In this document: positions 45,448 through 55,997 of the stretch, piece after piece
Numbering within the stretch: the first letter of the stretch is position 1
How the letters are laid out: the number at the start of each line of letters is the position of its first letter
Origin: Gammaproteobacteria bacterium
GTDB taxonomy: Bacteria > Pseudomonadota > Gammaproteobacteria > GCA-001735895
NCBI GenBank assembly: GCA_029862005.1
Contig: JAOTYD010000003.1
Coordinates: forward strand, 1 to 64,000
Direction of reading: 5' to 3'
Length of the DNA: 64,000 nt
Translations under genes and position numbers: made by a program
The notes under the pieces: generated by a model
What the model was told of the DNA's origin: nothing
Databases searched by the model: none
Seen by the model: only the letters and a program-made list of their open reading frames with translations

Positions 45448-47385
45448 TCAATCAGGGAGAGGTAGTTCGGGAGAGAGCTCCAGGGTATCGGGAGGTTCGA
45501 GCAGCTTGGCGCGGCCTTTTTCATAGGTTGCCATCATCAGTGACCGCTTCACCCAACCCTTGTTATCGACCGAGAGGGTGCCAGTGTTATGCGGCAGTGA
45601 TTCCTCGGGGTTGATCATCAGTCGACGCAGCGACGGAATCATGCGATAGGCGTCGATACCGAGCGCAAACAGGCGGCTGAAGCGTTGGCTTTCATCGGGC
45701 CACAGGCGGCTGATTTGCTTGTAGTCCGAATTATCCTGGTTATCGAGCATCCACGGAATGTCGACGAAAAAGATCTCGTCAAGATCACGATCATCATCCG
45801 GGTTGCCGCTACTCGAAGAAATATGCGAGGTCGAGTAAACCGGTAAATCCTGCGCACGATGAAATTTGAGCTGCGGCTTGATCAGTCGGGCCTGTCTCGT
45901 GTTGGCAGCGATGAAAATCATGTCGACATCCTGTCGACGGCGCTCATCGAATTTAACCTGTTCCTTGATCACCTGTTGCAAAATGCTCTTGCGCTGGCTG
46001 CTAGTGGTCAGGTTGAGCAGGCTTTTAATCGACGCCGAATAATCGTTCTGTTTCGCCGGATATATAGTACTGCCAACAACATGTCCGCCCAGTGATTCGA
46101 AGCGTTTGCTGAATGCTCGCTGGAGTCGATAACCCCATTCCGTATCGGGCACCAGTACTGCCGCATGGTGTTTGCCTTGCGCAAGCGCGTAGTCTGCAAT
46201 TTGTACTGCTTCGTCTTCGGGGCGCAGCCCGAACTGGTAGAGATTGAGCCTGGTCTCGTCCTGATCATTGCCGTAATTCAAGGTCAGGGTTGGGACCTCG
46301 AGATTCTCGCGTTTTTGCAGCAGGTCTATCAAATCCTTGTTGATAGGCCCGACGATGAAATCAGCGCCATTCTGGATGGCCTGCTCATACTGCAGGTTGA
46401 ACTCTGCTGGATTGTTGCTGGCATCGATAATCTCGATGTCGGCGACCTGTTCGGGATTCTGGTAATAAGCATAGAGAAAACCATTCTGGATTGCTTCTGC
46501 AACTTTTTCCAGGCGCCCGGAAAAAGGCAGCAGTAGCGCAATACGCGTGGGATTAATGTAAATCCGTCTGCTTTCTTCAAGCAGGTTAATCGCGTATCTC
46601 GGTGCTGCGGGGTGATCACCGTAGAGTTGGTACCACTGATCGATCCAGGGTTCCATCTTTTCCGGGAGCATATTCGAGCGACGTGCGATCAGATTCAGTT
46701 CCAGCCATCCGCGCAGCTCGTCGGTTTGGGGCTCGGCGAGCGTGCGAATCATTGCTGGTTCGGAGATACGTTTTAGTGCATCCCAGACGAAATCATGATT
46801 TTCTTCTATTTCCTGCGAGCTGTTCAAATAATTGTCGATTTGCATTCGCAATATGGCACTTTCCAGTGGTTTTCCGATCGCGAGTACTCCGCGCGAGCGA
46901 ATCCGGAGTGCGAGCGCCTTGTAGCGGAAGTCACTAAGATCCTCGATCTCTGGCAGCGCCAGTAAACTCTGGTAAACCTTACCTTCTCCGAGATACCCGC
47001 CCGCCTGGATCGTCGCCTGGTAGTTCAGGTCCTGTGGCAAGATGTCCTGATCGCGCAGACCTTCGAAATAAGGATCAATTTCATCGTAAAACCCCCCCTC
47101 GAAATACATGAGCGCAACCTTGAGCAGGTAAGTCGAGCGTTCCGGCTGAATGCTGGACTGCGCCAGTTTGTCATACAGCACCGCGGCCTCGAGCCATTGT
47201 TTATCAACCTCGTACTGGAAGGCCCGAATCAGGTCTTCTTCGGTTGGCGTTAAAATCGAGTCGGCCGATTCGAAGTAAAGTGAGCTTGGGTCGGTGCCAT
47301 CCGTGGCCGTTCGCAGCCCTGTTTGACAGGCAGCGAGCCACAGGCTTAACGCCAGTAGAAGCAGGATTGAACGAGATGGTCTCAT
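45448..47385 (-). CDS. lpoA: Penicillin-binding protein activator LpoA
   Basis: A 645-residue outer-membrane lipoprotein (lipobox LWLAAC, Cys20) that activates PBP1A across the periplasm. An N-terminal TPR-like helical half (about 40-275) precedes a periplasmic binding protein-like C-terminal domain from about 280 (RIALLLPFSGRLEKVAEAIQNGF). Order and length match LpoA. It is divergent from rsmI. Confidence 0.93.
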   Translation of the reverse strand: MRPSRSILLLLALSLWLAACQTGLRTATDGTDPSSLYFESADSILTPTEEDLIRAFQYEVDKQWLEAAVLYDKLAQSSIQPERSTYLLKVALMYFEGGFYDEIDPYFEGLRDQDILPQDLNYQATIQAGGYLGEGKVYQSLLALPEIEDLSDFRYKALALRIRSRGVLAIGKPLESAILRMQIDNYLNSSQEIEENHDFVWDALKRISEPAMIRTLAEPQTDELRGWLELNLIARRSNMLPEKMEPWIDQWYQLYGDHPAAPRYAINLLEESRRIYINPTRIALLLPFSGRLEKVAEAIQNGFLYAYYQNPEQVADIEIIDASNNPAEFNLQYEQAIQNGADFIVGPINKDLIDLLQKRENLEVPTLTLNYGNDQDETRLNLYQFGLRPEDEAVQIADYALAQGKHHAAVLVPDTEWGYRLQRAFSKRFESLGGHVVGSTIYPAKQNDYSASIKSLLNLTTSSQRKSILQQVIKEQVKFDERRRQDVDMIFIAANTRQARLIKPQLKFHRAQDLPVYSTSHISSSSGNPDDDRDLDEIFFVDIPWMLDNQDNSDYKQISRLWPDESQRFSRLFALGIDAYRMIPSLRRLMINPEESLPHNTGTLSVDNKGWVKRSLMMATYEKGRAKLLEPPDTLELSPELPLPD

Positions 47386-47452
47386 TAGTGAATCGAGTAG
47401 AAACGGAGGTCAGGCGATTTTCGTAACAGGCGGATAGTGTACACTCTTTTGC

Positions 47453-48295
47453 ATGACCGGCGTACTCTATATTGTCGCAACCCCGATCGGAAATCTGGAT
47501 GATATTAGTTCGCGCGCGATCGCAACGCTTAACGCGGTGGATGTGATTGCTGCCGAGGATACCCGCCACAGCAGGCACCTGCTGAACCATCACGGAATTA
47601 AGACCCGCATGATTTCATGCCACGAGCACAATGAAAAATCGCGCAGCGGGGAGCTGCTTAAAAAGCTGCTGGCCGGGAGCGATGTTGCATTGATATCGGA
47701 TGCGGGAACGCCCCTTATTTCGGATCCGGGGTATCGACTGGTGCGTGCAGCGCGGCAGGCGGGTATCCGGGTTTCACCCATTCCGGGCGCCAACAGTGCG
47801 ATAGCGGCCCTGAGCGCTGCCGGCCTGCCGACTGAAAACTTTTATTTTTGCGGCTTTTTATCCTCGCGTACCAAACAACGGGGTGTTCAACTGGAGGCAT
47901 TACGAGATTTACGCGTCACCCTGGTCCTGTTTGAGTCGAGCCATCGTATCAGGGGCCTGTTGCGGCAACTGGACCAGCTATTTCCGGAAAAACCGTGTGT
48001 CATAGCCAAGGAAATCACCAAGGTTCACGAACAATTCATGCACGGCAAGGCCGGCGAGCTGCTGGCACGGCTAAACGATGACAGCGCTTTAAACAAGGGC
48101 GAATTCGTCGTGCTGATCGATAATTCGGACGATGCTGCAACTCGCCAGCTGAACACGGACGATATTGAATTGTTAAAGGTTCTGCTCGAGGAAGTTTCTG
48201 TTAAAATTGCGGTAAAAATTGCCACTCGATTGACGGGAAAGAAAAAGAATGAACTTTATCCACAGGCGCTTAAGTTGCAGGATTTCTCGGGCTAA
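47453..48295 (+). CDS. rsmI: 16S rRNA 2'-O-methyltransferase RsmI
   Basis: A 280-residue SAM-dependent enzyme that 2'-O-methylates C1402 of 16S rRNA. The first residues MTGVLYIVATPIGNLDDISSRA, the AAEDTRHSRHLLNH segment, ALISDAGTPLISDPGY and the PIPGANSAIAALSAAGLP motif are characteristic. RsmH, which methylates the same base, is encoded at 57086. Confidence 0.97.
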   Translation: MTGVLYIVATPIGNLDDISSRAIATLNAVDVIAAEDTRHSRHLLNHHGIKTRMISCHEHNEKSRSGELLKKLLAGSDVALISDAGTPLISDPGYRLVRAARQAGIRVSPIPGANSAIAALSAAGLPTENFYFCGFLSSRTKQRGVQLEALRDLRVTLVLFESSHRIRGLLRQLDQLFPEKPCVIAKEITKVHEQFMHGKAGELLARLNDDSALNKGEFVVLIDNSDDAATRQLNTDDIELLKVLLEEVSVKIAVKIATRLTGKKKNELYPQALKLQDFSG

Positions 48296-48679
48296 AATAA
48301 AGCGAAAGGGTAGTTACCATTCTCTAAGCAGTTGATTTTCATAGCATATAGATGATTGATTAGTGGTAGCAGGCCTTTTGTTAGACTATTAGCCATATTT
48401 TGTGCGCCAACTTGGTCAAGTTCTTGCATATCGATAAAAAGTTGGCTTCAATTATCGCGCTGATGTCGCAACTTTGGCGATGACCCGTTAGTGAATTAGT
48501 TTATGTCTAAATAAATTAATTTTGCGAACGAAATTCACAGGTCTTCGTCTAAAACTTTACTATGCTTAGTAAAGCATAGCCAAATGACGATCCAGTGTAA
48601 TTTCATCAGGCGGCGCCTGGTCAATAAAAGCGATGTGCGGGGTGCCGGTCCTGATCCGAACTTGGAACAGGTAGCCCAA
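48296..48679. other. Upstream region of the PrkA/YeaH/SpoVR operon
   Basis: This 384-bp AT-rich stretch holds the overlapping palindromes at 48555-48579. An open frame starting at 48584 is continuous with the PrkA gene, but its first 32 codons do not resemble the family. I see no RNA gene. Confidence 0.5.
48555..48579. promoter_or_regulatory. Two overlapping alternate palindromes upstream of prkA-like gene
   Basis: CTTTACTA-TGCT-TAGTAAAG (48555-48574) and CTATGCTT-AGTA-AAGCATAG (48560-48579) are both perfect 8-bp-arm palindromes that share their middle. They could be alternative hairpins in the leader or operator sites for a dimeric regulator, about 100 bp before the start. Confidence 0.45.
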
Positions 48680-50602
48680 ATGAGTATTTTCGAAAGTTAT
48701 CGGCAACGATTTGATCAACACCTGCAGGAAGAATACACGCTGCAGGAATACCTCGAACTGTGTAAAAAAGACCCCCTGGTTTACGCAACTGCAGCGGAAC
48801 GCATGCTTGCCGCAATCGGTGAACCCGAGCTGGTGGATACTTCGCAGGATACGCGGCTAAGCCGCATCTTTTCCAACAAACTGATCGCACGCTACCCGGC
48901 ATTTTCAGAATTCTACGGTATGGAGGAGGCAATCGAGCAAATCGTTTCCTACTTCAAGCACGCCGCGCAGGGACTGGAGGAAAAGAAACAGATTCTTTAC
49001 CTGCTGGGCCCGGTGGGCGGCGGCAAGTCATCGCTTGCTGATCGCCTCAAGATTCTGATGGAGAAACTGCCGATCTACGCGATCAAGGATTCTCCCGTAT
49101 TCGAATCTCCGCTGGGATTGTTTGATGTCAATGAAGATTCCGAAATCCTGGAACAGGATTTCGGAATCTCGAAACGCTACCTCAATAAAATCATGTCACC
49201 CTGGGCGGTCAAGCGCCTCAATGAATTCGGCGGTGATATTACCCAGTTCAAAGTGGTCAGGGTTCAGCCTTCCATCCTGAACCAGATCTCCATCGCCAAG
49301 ACCGAGCCAGGTGACGAGAACAACCAGGATATTTCGGCGCTGGTCGGCAAAGTCGATATCCGCATGCTCGAGCATTACGCGCAAAATGACGCCGATGCCT
49401 ACAGTTACTCGGGGGCGCTGTGTCGCGCCAATCAGGGTTTGATGGAATTTGTCGAAATGTTCAAGGCCCCGATCAAGGTACTGCATCCATTGCTGACCGC
49501 AACCCAGGAAGGTAACTACAACGGCACCGAGGGACTTTCCGCGTTGCCGTTTGAAGGTACCATCCTGGCGCACTCTAATGAATCCGAGTGGCAGGCGTTT
49601 CGGAACAACAAGAATAACGAAGCCTTTCTCGACCGGGTTTATATCGTCAAAGTGCCTTATTGCCTGCGCGTGTCCGAAGAAATTCATATTTACGACAAGC
49701 TGTTGCACAACAGTTCGCTGGCAGAATCCCCGTGCGCGCCGAGTACCCTCGAAATGCTCGCGCAATTCAGTGTTTTGTCGCGCCTGGTCGTGCCCGAAAA
49801 TTCGAGTATTTACTCGAAGATGCGCGTCTATGACGGTGAAAGTCTCAAGGATACCGATCCAAAGGCGAAGTCTTACCAGGAATACCGTGACTATGCCGGT
49901 GTCGACGAGGGTATGAGGGGTCTTTCCACGCGTTTTGCATTCAAGATCCTGTCGCGGGTCTTTAATTTCGACCAGACCGAGGTAGCCGCGAACCCGGTTC
50001 ATCTGCTTTACGTGCTCGAACAACAGATCGAGCGTGAGCAGTTCCCACAGGATCTGCATGACCGCTATCTTGAGCACATAAAGGCCTTTCTGGTACCCAA
50101 CTACGTCGAGTTTATCGGCAAGGAAATCCAGACCTCTTATCTCGAATCCTACTCGGAGTATGGACAGAATATTTTCGACCGCTACGTCACCTATGCTGAT
50201 TTCTGGATCCAGGACCAGGAATACCGGGATCCGGAAACGGGCGAAAATTTTGGACGGGCATCCCTCAACGAGGAGCTGGAGAAAATTGAAAAGCCCGCGG
50301 GCATTTCCAATCCCAAGGATTTCCGCAACGAGGTGGTCAATTTCGTATTACGTGCCCGCGCCCAGAACGACGGTAATAACCCGGAATGGGTGAGTTACGA
50401 AAAACTGCGTACCGTCATCGAAAAGAAAATGTTCTCCAATACCGAAGAACTGTTACCGGTCATTTCATTCAGTGCAAAAGCTTCCGAGGAAGACGAAAAG
50501 AAGCATGCTAATTTTGTTTCGCGCATGGTCGAGAAGGGCTATACCGAGAAACAGGTACGCCTGTTGTGCGAATGGTACCTGCGGGTACGGAAGTCCTCTT
50601 AA
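48680..50602 (+). CDS. PrkA-family serine protein kinase (YeaG-like)
   Basis: A 640-residue AAA-type protein kinase. I use the ATG at 48680 (MSIFESYRQRF), which aligns with the start of E. coli YeaG. The P-loop is GPVGGGKSS (about 110-118), and YGMEEAIEQIVSYFKHAAQGLEEKKQ just before it is nearly the same as in YeaG. The C-terminal domain is the PrkA domain. YeaG/YeaH work in nitrogen starvation and stationary phase in E. coli. It lies 30 bp before the YeaH-like gene. Confidence 0.94.
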   Translation: MSIFESYRQRFDQHLQEEYTLQEYLELCKKDPLVYATAAERMLAAIGEPELVDTSQDTRLSRIFSNKLIARYPAFSEFYGMEEAIEQIVSYFKHAAQGLEEKKQILYLLGPVGGGKSSLADRLKILMEKLPIYAIKDSPVFESPLGLFDVNEDSEILEQDFGISKRYLNKIMSPWAVKRLNEFGGDITQFKVVRVQPSILNQISIAKTEPGDENNQDISALVGKVDIRMLEHYAQNDADAYSYSGALCRANQGLMEFVEMFKAPIKVLHPLLTATQEGNYNGTEGLSALPFEGTILAHSNESEWQAFRNNKNNEAFLDRVYIVKVPYCLRVSEEIHIYDKLLHNSSLAESPCAPSTLEMLAQFSVLSRLVVPENSSIYSKMRVYDGESLKDTDPKAKSYQEYRDYAGVDEGMRGLSTRFAFKILSRVFNFDQTEVAANPVHLLYVLEQQIEREQFPQDLHDRYLEHIKAFLVPNYVEFIGKEIQTSYLESYSEYGQNIFDRYVTYADFWIQDQEYRDPETGENFGRASLNEELEKIEKPAGISNPKDFRNEVVNFVLRARAQNDGNNPEWVSYEKLRTVIEKKMFSNTEELLPVISFSAKASEEDEKKHANFVSRMVEKGYTEKQVRLLCEWYLRVRKSS

Positions 50603-50632
50603 ATAGGAGGAGACAGTCCTGAGCAGACCGAA

Positions 50633-51895
50633 ATGGCGCAACTCATCGACAGAAGGCCGAATGCTAAGAACAAGAGCACGGTAAATCGGCAGCGATTTTT
50701 AAGGCGGTACAAAACGCAGATTAAAAAAGCGATCTCGGAGCAGATTTCCGAGCGTTCGATCACCAACATCGACAGTGGCGAAAGCGTGTCGATCCCCACC
50801 CGTGATATCTCGGAACCCACTTTTCGCAATGACAAGGGTGGCGTGCGTGAGGGCGTTTACCCGGGCAACAAGGAATTTGCACCGGGTGATAAGATCAAGC
50901 GCCCGCTCAACCAGGGACAGGGAAAGGGTCGACGTGCGAGTGATAGCGGTGAAGGCGAGGACGAGTTTGTTTTTGAAATCTCGAAGGATGAGTATCTCGA
51001 CATGCTGTTTGACGATCTCGAGTTGCCCAACCTGAAAAAGAACCAGTTGCGTAAGATGACCAAGAGCAAGACCGTGCGCGCTGGTTTCACCAACGACGGT
51101 GTGCCGACGAACATCAATATTGTGCGTTCGCTGCGCTCGGCGTTGTCGAGGCGCGTCGCCATGGGCGCCGAACCCAGGCGACAGCTGCACGAACTCGAAG
51201 ACGAACTTCAGGCCCTGGAACAGGAAGTCGGTGGTGACGAGATTAAACGCCTTGCGCTGCAGGAGGAAATCGAGGCGTTACGCAGCCGTATCCAAAAGAT
51301 TCCCTTTATCGATACCTTTGACCTGCGTTTCAATAATTTCGTGCAGCGTCCGGAACCGACTGCGCAGGCGGTCATGTTCTGCCTGATGGACGTGTCGGGG
51401 TCCATGGACCAGGAAACCAAGGATATCGCCAAGCGCTTCTACATCCTGCTTTACCTGTTCCTGACGCGCAGCTATCGCGACGTCGACGTGGTGTATATAC
51501 GTCATCACACCCAGGCCAAGGAAGTCGACGAAGAAGAATTTTTCTATTCACGCGAAACCGGGGGCACGATCGTATCGAGCGCGTTAGAACTGACCCGTGA
51601 TATTATCACGCAGCGTTACCCGCCGACCGACTGGAATATTTATGCTGCCCAGGCGTCTGACGGCGATAACTGGAATGATGATTCTCCGGTTTGCGAACAG
51701 ATCCTGGCGAAACAACTGTTACCCCAGTTACGCTATTACGCTTATGTTGAAATAACCCGGCGCGACCACCAGGGATTGTGGGACCACTATACCCACCTGT
51801 TGGAAAGCCACGATAATTTTGCCATGCAGCATATTCGTGAATACGAAGATATCTACCCGGTATTCCGCGAGTTTTTCAGGAAACATACGCAATGA
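50633..51895 (+). CDS. YeaH/YhbH family protein (VWA-like)
   Basis: A 420-residue protein of the DUF444 family. It begins [22 protein letters not shown], aligned with E. coli YeaH, and has a von Willebrand A-type domain in its C-terminal half ([19 protein letters not shown], a MIDAS DxSxS motif). A strong AGGAGGAG lies about 25 bp upstream of the start, unusually far. It overlaps spoVR by 4 bp. Confidence 0.93.
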   Translation: MAQLIDRRPNAKNKSTVNRQRFLRRYKTQIKKAISEQISERSITNIDSGESVSIPTRDISEPTFRNDKGGVREGVYPGNKEFAPGDKIKRPLNQGQGKGRRASDSGEGEDEFVFEISKDEYLDMLFDDLELPNLKKNQLRKMTKSKTVRAGFTNDGVPTNINIVRSLRSALSRRVAMGAEPRRQLHELEDELQALEQEVGGDEIKRLALQEEIEALRSRIQKIPFIDTFDLRFNNFVQRPEPTAQAVMFCLMDVSGSMDQETKDIAKRFYILLYLFLTRSYRDVDVVYIRHHTQAKEVDEEEFFYSRETGGTIVSSALELTRDIITQRYPPTDWNIYAAQASDGDNWNDDSPVCEQILAKQLLPQLRYYAYVEITRRDHQGLWDHYTHLLESHDNFAMQHIREYEDIYPVFREFFRKHTQ

Positions 51896-53385
51896 GCGAA
51901 CCGATTTCGACAGGCGCCGAGTGGACCTTCGAATTAATCGAGGAATATCACGCCGAGATAGCCGCAATCGCTGAAGAATTCAAACTCGATACCTACCCCA
52001 ACCAGATCGAGTTGATTACCGCCGAGCAGATGCTTGATGCCTACGCCAGCATCGGCATGCCTATCGGTTACAGCCACTGGTCGTTTGGTAAGCATTTTAT
52101 TCGCAACGAACAACAGTATCGGCGCGGCCACATGGGGCTGGCTTACGAGATCGTGATTAATTCGAATCCCTGCATTGCCTATTTAATGGAAGAAAATACC
52201 ATGATGATGCAGGCACTGGTGATTGCACACGCCTGTTTCGGACATAATTCGTTTTTCAAGGGTAACTACCTGTTCCGGGCATGGACCGATGCCGAGGCAA
52301 TTATTGACTACCTGGTTTTTGCAAAGCGCTATATCAACGAATGCGAAGAGCGTTACGGAATAGAAGAGGTGGAAAATCTGCTCGATTCCTGCCACGCGCT
52401 GCAAAATCATGGCGTGGACCGTTACAAGCGTCCCTATCCGATATCGATGCGTGAAGAAAAGGAGCGGCTGAAAGAACGTGAGGCCTACCTGCAGTCACAG
52501 GTCAACGACCTGTGGCTAAAAACCGTACCGCAAAAAGAGGCCGCGGAAGAGGATGTCACCCATCCGAATTTCCCGGCGGAACCGCAGGAAAATATCCTTT
52601 ATTTCATCGAAAAGAATGCCCCGCTGCTCGAGCCCTGGCAGCGCGAGGTGGTGCGTATCGTGCGCAAGATCGGCCAGTATTTTTATCCGCAGCGGCAAAC
52701 CCAGGTCATGAACGAGGGCTGGGCCTGCTTCTGGCATTATCATTTAATGAACGCGCTATACGACCGGGGCAAGGTTACCGAGGGATTTATACTCGAATTC
52801 CTGCAAAGTCATACCAACGTTGTCGCCCAGCCGGAATTCGATAGCCCCTATTTCAGCGGCATCAACCCCTATGCGCTGGGTTACGCAATGATGACCGATA
52901 TCAAGCGAATCTGTGTCGATCCGGACGAGGAGGACAAAAAGTGGTTTGCCGACATCGCCGGGTCTAACTGGCAGGAAACGCTTGATTTCGCCATGCGTAA
53001 TTTCAAGGATGAAAGCTTTATCTCGCAATTCCTGTCACCACGACTGATCCGTGAATTCAAGCTGTTCTCGATACTTGATGACGAGGAACGCAGCGAGCTC
53101 GAAGTGATCTCGATTCACAACGATGCCGGGTACCAGCATATACGCCAGGCACTGTCTGATCAGTACAACCTGAGTATGAATGAGCCTAATATCCAGGTTT
53201 TCAATGTTGATACCCGGGGTGATCGCATGCTTACCCTGCGGCATGTCCCGCACAATAACGTGCCGTTGGCGGAAAACAGTGCCGAGGTGTTGAAGCATTT
53301 GCGACGTTTGTGGGGATTTGACGTCAGGCTTGAAACACTCGACGCCGATGGCAATATCAATACTACCGAGGAATGCGCTGCCTGA
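51892..53385 (+). CDS. SpoVR family protein
   Basis: A 497-residue cytoplasmic protein of the SpoVR/YcgB family, with [31 protein letters not shown] and the HVVAQP-like region ([14 protein letters not shown]) all conserved. In Bacillus SpoVR affects the spore cortex, but Gram-negative members act with the PrkA and YeaH proteins in stress, without sporulation. Mechanism unknown. It ends 6 bp before the convergent MoaD-like gene. Confidence 0.94.
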   Translation: MSEPISTGAEWTFELIEEYHAEIAAIAEEFKLDTYPNQIELITAEQMLDAYASIGMPIGYSHWSFGKHFIRNEQQYRRGHMGLAYEIVINSNPCIAYLMEENTMMMQALVIAHACFGHNSFFKGNYLFRAWTDAEAIIDYLVFAKRYINECEERYGIEEVENLLDSCHALQNHGVDRYKRPYPISMREEKERLKEREAYLQSQVNDLWLKTVPQKEAAEEDVTHPNFPAEPQENILYFIEKNAPLLEPWQREVVRIVRKIGQYFYPQRQTQVMNEGWACFWHYHLMNALYDRGKVTEGFILEFLQSHTNVVAQPEFDSPYFSGINPYALGYAMMTDIKRICVDPDEEDKKWFADIAGSNWQETLDFAMRNFKDESFISQFLSPRLIREFKLFSILDDEERSELEVISIHNDAGYQHIRQALSDQYNLSMNEPNIQVFNVDTRGDRMLTLRHVPHNNVPLAENSAEVLKHLRRLWGFDVRLETLDADGNINTTEECAA

Positions 53386-53391
53386 TGCGGG

Positions 53392-53643
53392 TTATCCGCC
53401 CTTGATCGGGGGTAGCAATACTATTTCGTCTTTTTCCTGAATTATGATTTTTGCATAATTCTCACGCGATATTTTTTCATCGTTTAGTATGACAATGTAA
53501 GGCTTGTTCTCGGGTATCGGAATTTGCTGCAACAGGGTCTCGAGGCTGGCGCCATCTTCGGTATGGATATCGCACTTGTTGAAGGAACTGCCGGCGGGTA
53601 GGAAGTGCCGCAGCCCGCCAAACAGGGTTACCGAGATATCCAT
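53392..53643 (-). CDS. MoaD/ThiS-family small protein
   Basis: An 83-residue ubiquitin-like sulfur carrier. The C-terminus is LLPPIKGG, the diglycine that is thiocarboxylated. It follows the aldehyde oxidoreductase gene by 27 bp on the same strand, a common pairing, and probably supplies sulfur to the tungsto- or molybdopterin of that enzyme. Assignment rests on the fold pattern and the tail; no MoaE or ThiF is nearby. Confidence 0.85.
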   Translation of the reverse strand: MDISVTLFGGLRHFLPAGSSFNKCDIHTEDGASLETLLQQIPIPENKPYIVILNDEKISRENYAKIIIQEKDEIVLLPPIKGG

Positions 53644-53670
53644 CTATGATCCAGGTACTACTCGCCGAAT

Positions 53671-55491
53671 TCAATTCAGGCCGAGACGTTGCAGTGTTTC
53701 TTTGGTAGGAACGCCCTCGCTATCCCAGCCGCATAACTCGTAGTACTCGGGCAGCATTTCGTCCAGCCGACAGACCAGGCCCTTGGCGGTGCCGACATCG
53801 GCCGGTTCTTCCAGGATGCGCCTTGGCAGGGTGTCGTCTTTCTTGCCCAATCCGGCCTTGAGGTTGAACAGTTTTTCCAGCACCCAGATCCGTTCACCGG
53901 TTTCACGCATGCGTTCATCACTGCTCCAGTCGCTCTCGCAGGCGGCATCGACCAGCGTGCGATAGTCTTCCAGTCCCCAGCCACAACCGCCGGGAAACAG
54001 GCACAGTCCGCTTGAATCGAGAAAAGCGACATCTCGCTGGGAATCGCGCACGATCTCGGCCTTACCTTCGATTTCGGTAGTTTCGAAATCATGCCCGTAG
54101 GGATCGGCGCGCAGATGACAGGCGCCCCGGTTACTGGTTGCGTAGGCGAGACCCATGCCCTGCATCGCACGTCCGTCGTAAGCCGCAAATTCCTGCCCCT
54201 TGACCGTCATCGACAGATCTGGTTGTCCATATTTTTCGCACAGGCGTTTTGAACCCAATGCAATATCAGCGCCAAAGCCTTCACCCTTGCCGACCAGCTC
54301 TGCTATCTGGCACAGTGCCTCGGCTGAACCGAACTCAAGCTTAATGCCGCCGGTGGTTTTCTCATCGATGGCGCCAATATCAAACAGCTCCATCGCGGCG
54401 GCAATCGAACCGCCGAGTGAAATGGGATCCATGCCATACTCGTTGCAGATGAAGCCGGCGAAGGTCGCCGCGTCAATATCGTCAATACCGCAGGCCGCAC
54501 CCAGCGCGTATGCGGTTTCATACTCGAGACCGCCCGAGGCGCCGTGGTACTCGGGTCTGTCCTTGACCGAAAAATGGGTAGGATCAATTTTACAAATGCG
54601 CCCACAACCGATAGTGCAACCGAAGCAAGCGCCGTTGGTAACGATATTGGTATGACCGTTTTCATTCGGCGTGTGCATTGCTTCGGGATTGAGCTTGTTG
54701 GCACCTTCGAAGCGTACGCTGCGGTTGTTTCGGGTCGGTAAACTACCGAAACCGTTGGTGACGTCCATCATCGCCAGCGTGCCGTCGCGCGCCATTTCGT
54801 CGCGGTCAGTCATACGCGCGTTAACTTCATTGACAATCCGATAGAAAGCCTTGGGGTCCTTGTTGCGTACACCCCTGGTGCCGCGTACCGCAATCGTCTT
54901 GATTTTCTTCGAACCCATTACCGCGCCAACACCGGAGCGGCCGGCAGCGCGATGCTTGTCGTTGACCACGCAGGCATAGCGGCACAGTGTTTCTCCCGCC
55001 TGACCGATCCCGGCAAAGCGCATCAACGGATCCTGGTATTTCTGCGCCAGTATGTCCTCGGTTTCCCAGACGGTTTTGCCCCAGATTTCGCTTGCGTCGC
55101 AGATTTCAACTTTTTCATCTTCGATATGCAGGTAAACCGGTTTTTCCGATTCGCCCTCGATAATGAGCAAATCGTAACCCGCCATTTTTAATTCACCACC
55201 GAACTTGCCGCCGGAATTGGAACAGGCGATGGCCCCGGTTAGCGGCCCTTTGGTAATGACGGTATAGCGGCCACCGGTTGAAGCCATGGTGCCGGTCAGT
55301 GGACCGGTGGCAAAGATAATCTTGTTTTCTGCCGACAAGGCATCCGCGGCCGGGTCCATTTCCTCGTACAGGTATTTGCTGCCAAGTCCGCGAGAGCCAA
55401 GAAATGCTTCGGCCCATTCCATGTTAAGCGGTTCGATATCGCAGCTACCCTTGCTCAGGTTGACGCGAAGAATCTGTTGTTGCCAGGCCAT
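53671..55491 (-). CDS. Aldehyde ferredoxin oxidoreductase family protein (tungsten-pterin)
   Basis: A 606-residue AOR. The N-terminal domain (LGSRGLGSKYLYEEM, IFATGPLTGTMASTGGRYTV) binds the bis-pterin. The 4Fe-4S ligands are CFGCTIGC (around residues 286-293) with a later cysteine, probably in GLCLFPGGC. The family oxidises aldehydes to acids with ferredoxin as acceptor; substrate is unknown here. No ferredoxin is adjacent. It is transcribed with the MoaD-like gene and divergent from the ABM gene. Confidence 0.92.
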   Translation of the reverse strand: MAWQQQILRVNLSKGSCDIEPLNMEWAEAFLGSRGLGSKYLYEEMDPAADALSAENKIIFATGPLTGTMASTGGRYTVITKGPLTGAIACSNSGGKFGGELKMAGYDLLIIEGESEKPVYLHIEDEKVEICDASEIWGKTVWETEDILAQKYQDPLMRFAGIGQAGETLCRYACVVNDKHRAAGRSGVGAVMGSKKIKTIAVRGTRGVRNKDPKAFYRIVNEVNARMTDRDEMARDGTLAMMDVTNGFGSLPTRNNRSVRFEGANKLNPEAMHTPNENGHTNIVTNGACFGCTIGCGRICKIDPTHFSVKDRPEYHGASGGLEYETAYALGAACGIDDIDAATFAGFICNEYGMDPISLGGSIAAAMELFDIGAIDEKTTGGIKLEFGSAEALCQIAELVGKGEGFGADIALGSKRLCEKYGQPDLSMTVKGQEFAAYDGRAMQGMGLAYATSNRGACHLRADPYGHDFETTEIEGKAEIVRDSQRDVAFLDSSGLCLFPGGCGWGLEDYRTLVDAACESDWSSDERMRETGERIWVLEKLFNLKAGLGKKDDTLPRRILEEPADVGTAKGLVCRLDEMLPEYYELCGWDSEGVPTKETLQRLGLN

Positions 55492-55600
55492 CAGGTTTCC
55501 TCCGGTAAGATATTGTTTTCTGATTGCGATTGTATATCCTGCAGATCTGATTTAACACAGGTAAGCGGCCGTAAGGAGGTCGAAAACGAGGTGATAATCA

Positions 55601-55912
55601 ATGATCAGGGTAATCATCGAGCGCGAAATCGCGGAAGGTATCGAGCAATACTACGAATCTGCCATTGCAGACCTGCTCGGCGTGATGGCAAATGCGCCAG
55701 GTTATGTGTCGGGCGAGTCGTCGGTCGATATTCGTCGACCCAACCACTATGTGGTGATTACGCGCTGGACCGATGAGGCTGCCTGGCATCGCTGGTTTCA
55801 ATCCAGTGAACGCCAGGAGTTACTGGATGCGATCAGACCCTTCCTGATGACGGAGGAAAAATTTACACTGCTGAAGCAGCTGATCTTGCACCGGGATGAG
55901 TCGGCTGGTTGA
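55601..55912 (+). CDS. Antibiotic biosynthesis monooxygenase (ABM) domain protein
   Basis: A 103-residue dimeric alpha-beta barrel protein: MIRVIIEREIAEGIEQYYESAIADL, GYVSGESSVDIRRPNHYVVITRWTDEAAW, then a C-terminal helix. Members act as monooxygenases or heme-binding proteins; which of these cannot be told. It is divergent from the AOR gene, 109 bp away. Confidence 0.85.
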   Translation: MIRVIIEREIAEGIEQYYESAIADLLGVMANAPGYVSGESSVDIRRPNHYVVITRWTDEAAWHRWFQSSERQELLDAIRPFLMTEEKFTLLKQLILHRDESAG

Positions 55913-55997
55913 TGGGTTCGCGAAGATACACTCATTGCGTTATTTCACAGCGAAATAAGTATACTGTCCCTCCTGTTTTTGATTATTATTACGCTCT

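Noticed and set aside
49196-50077. A 293-codon minus-strand frame inside the PrkA-like gene
   Set aside because: Shadow of a conserved coding sequence with no recognisable domain.
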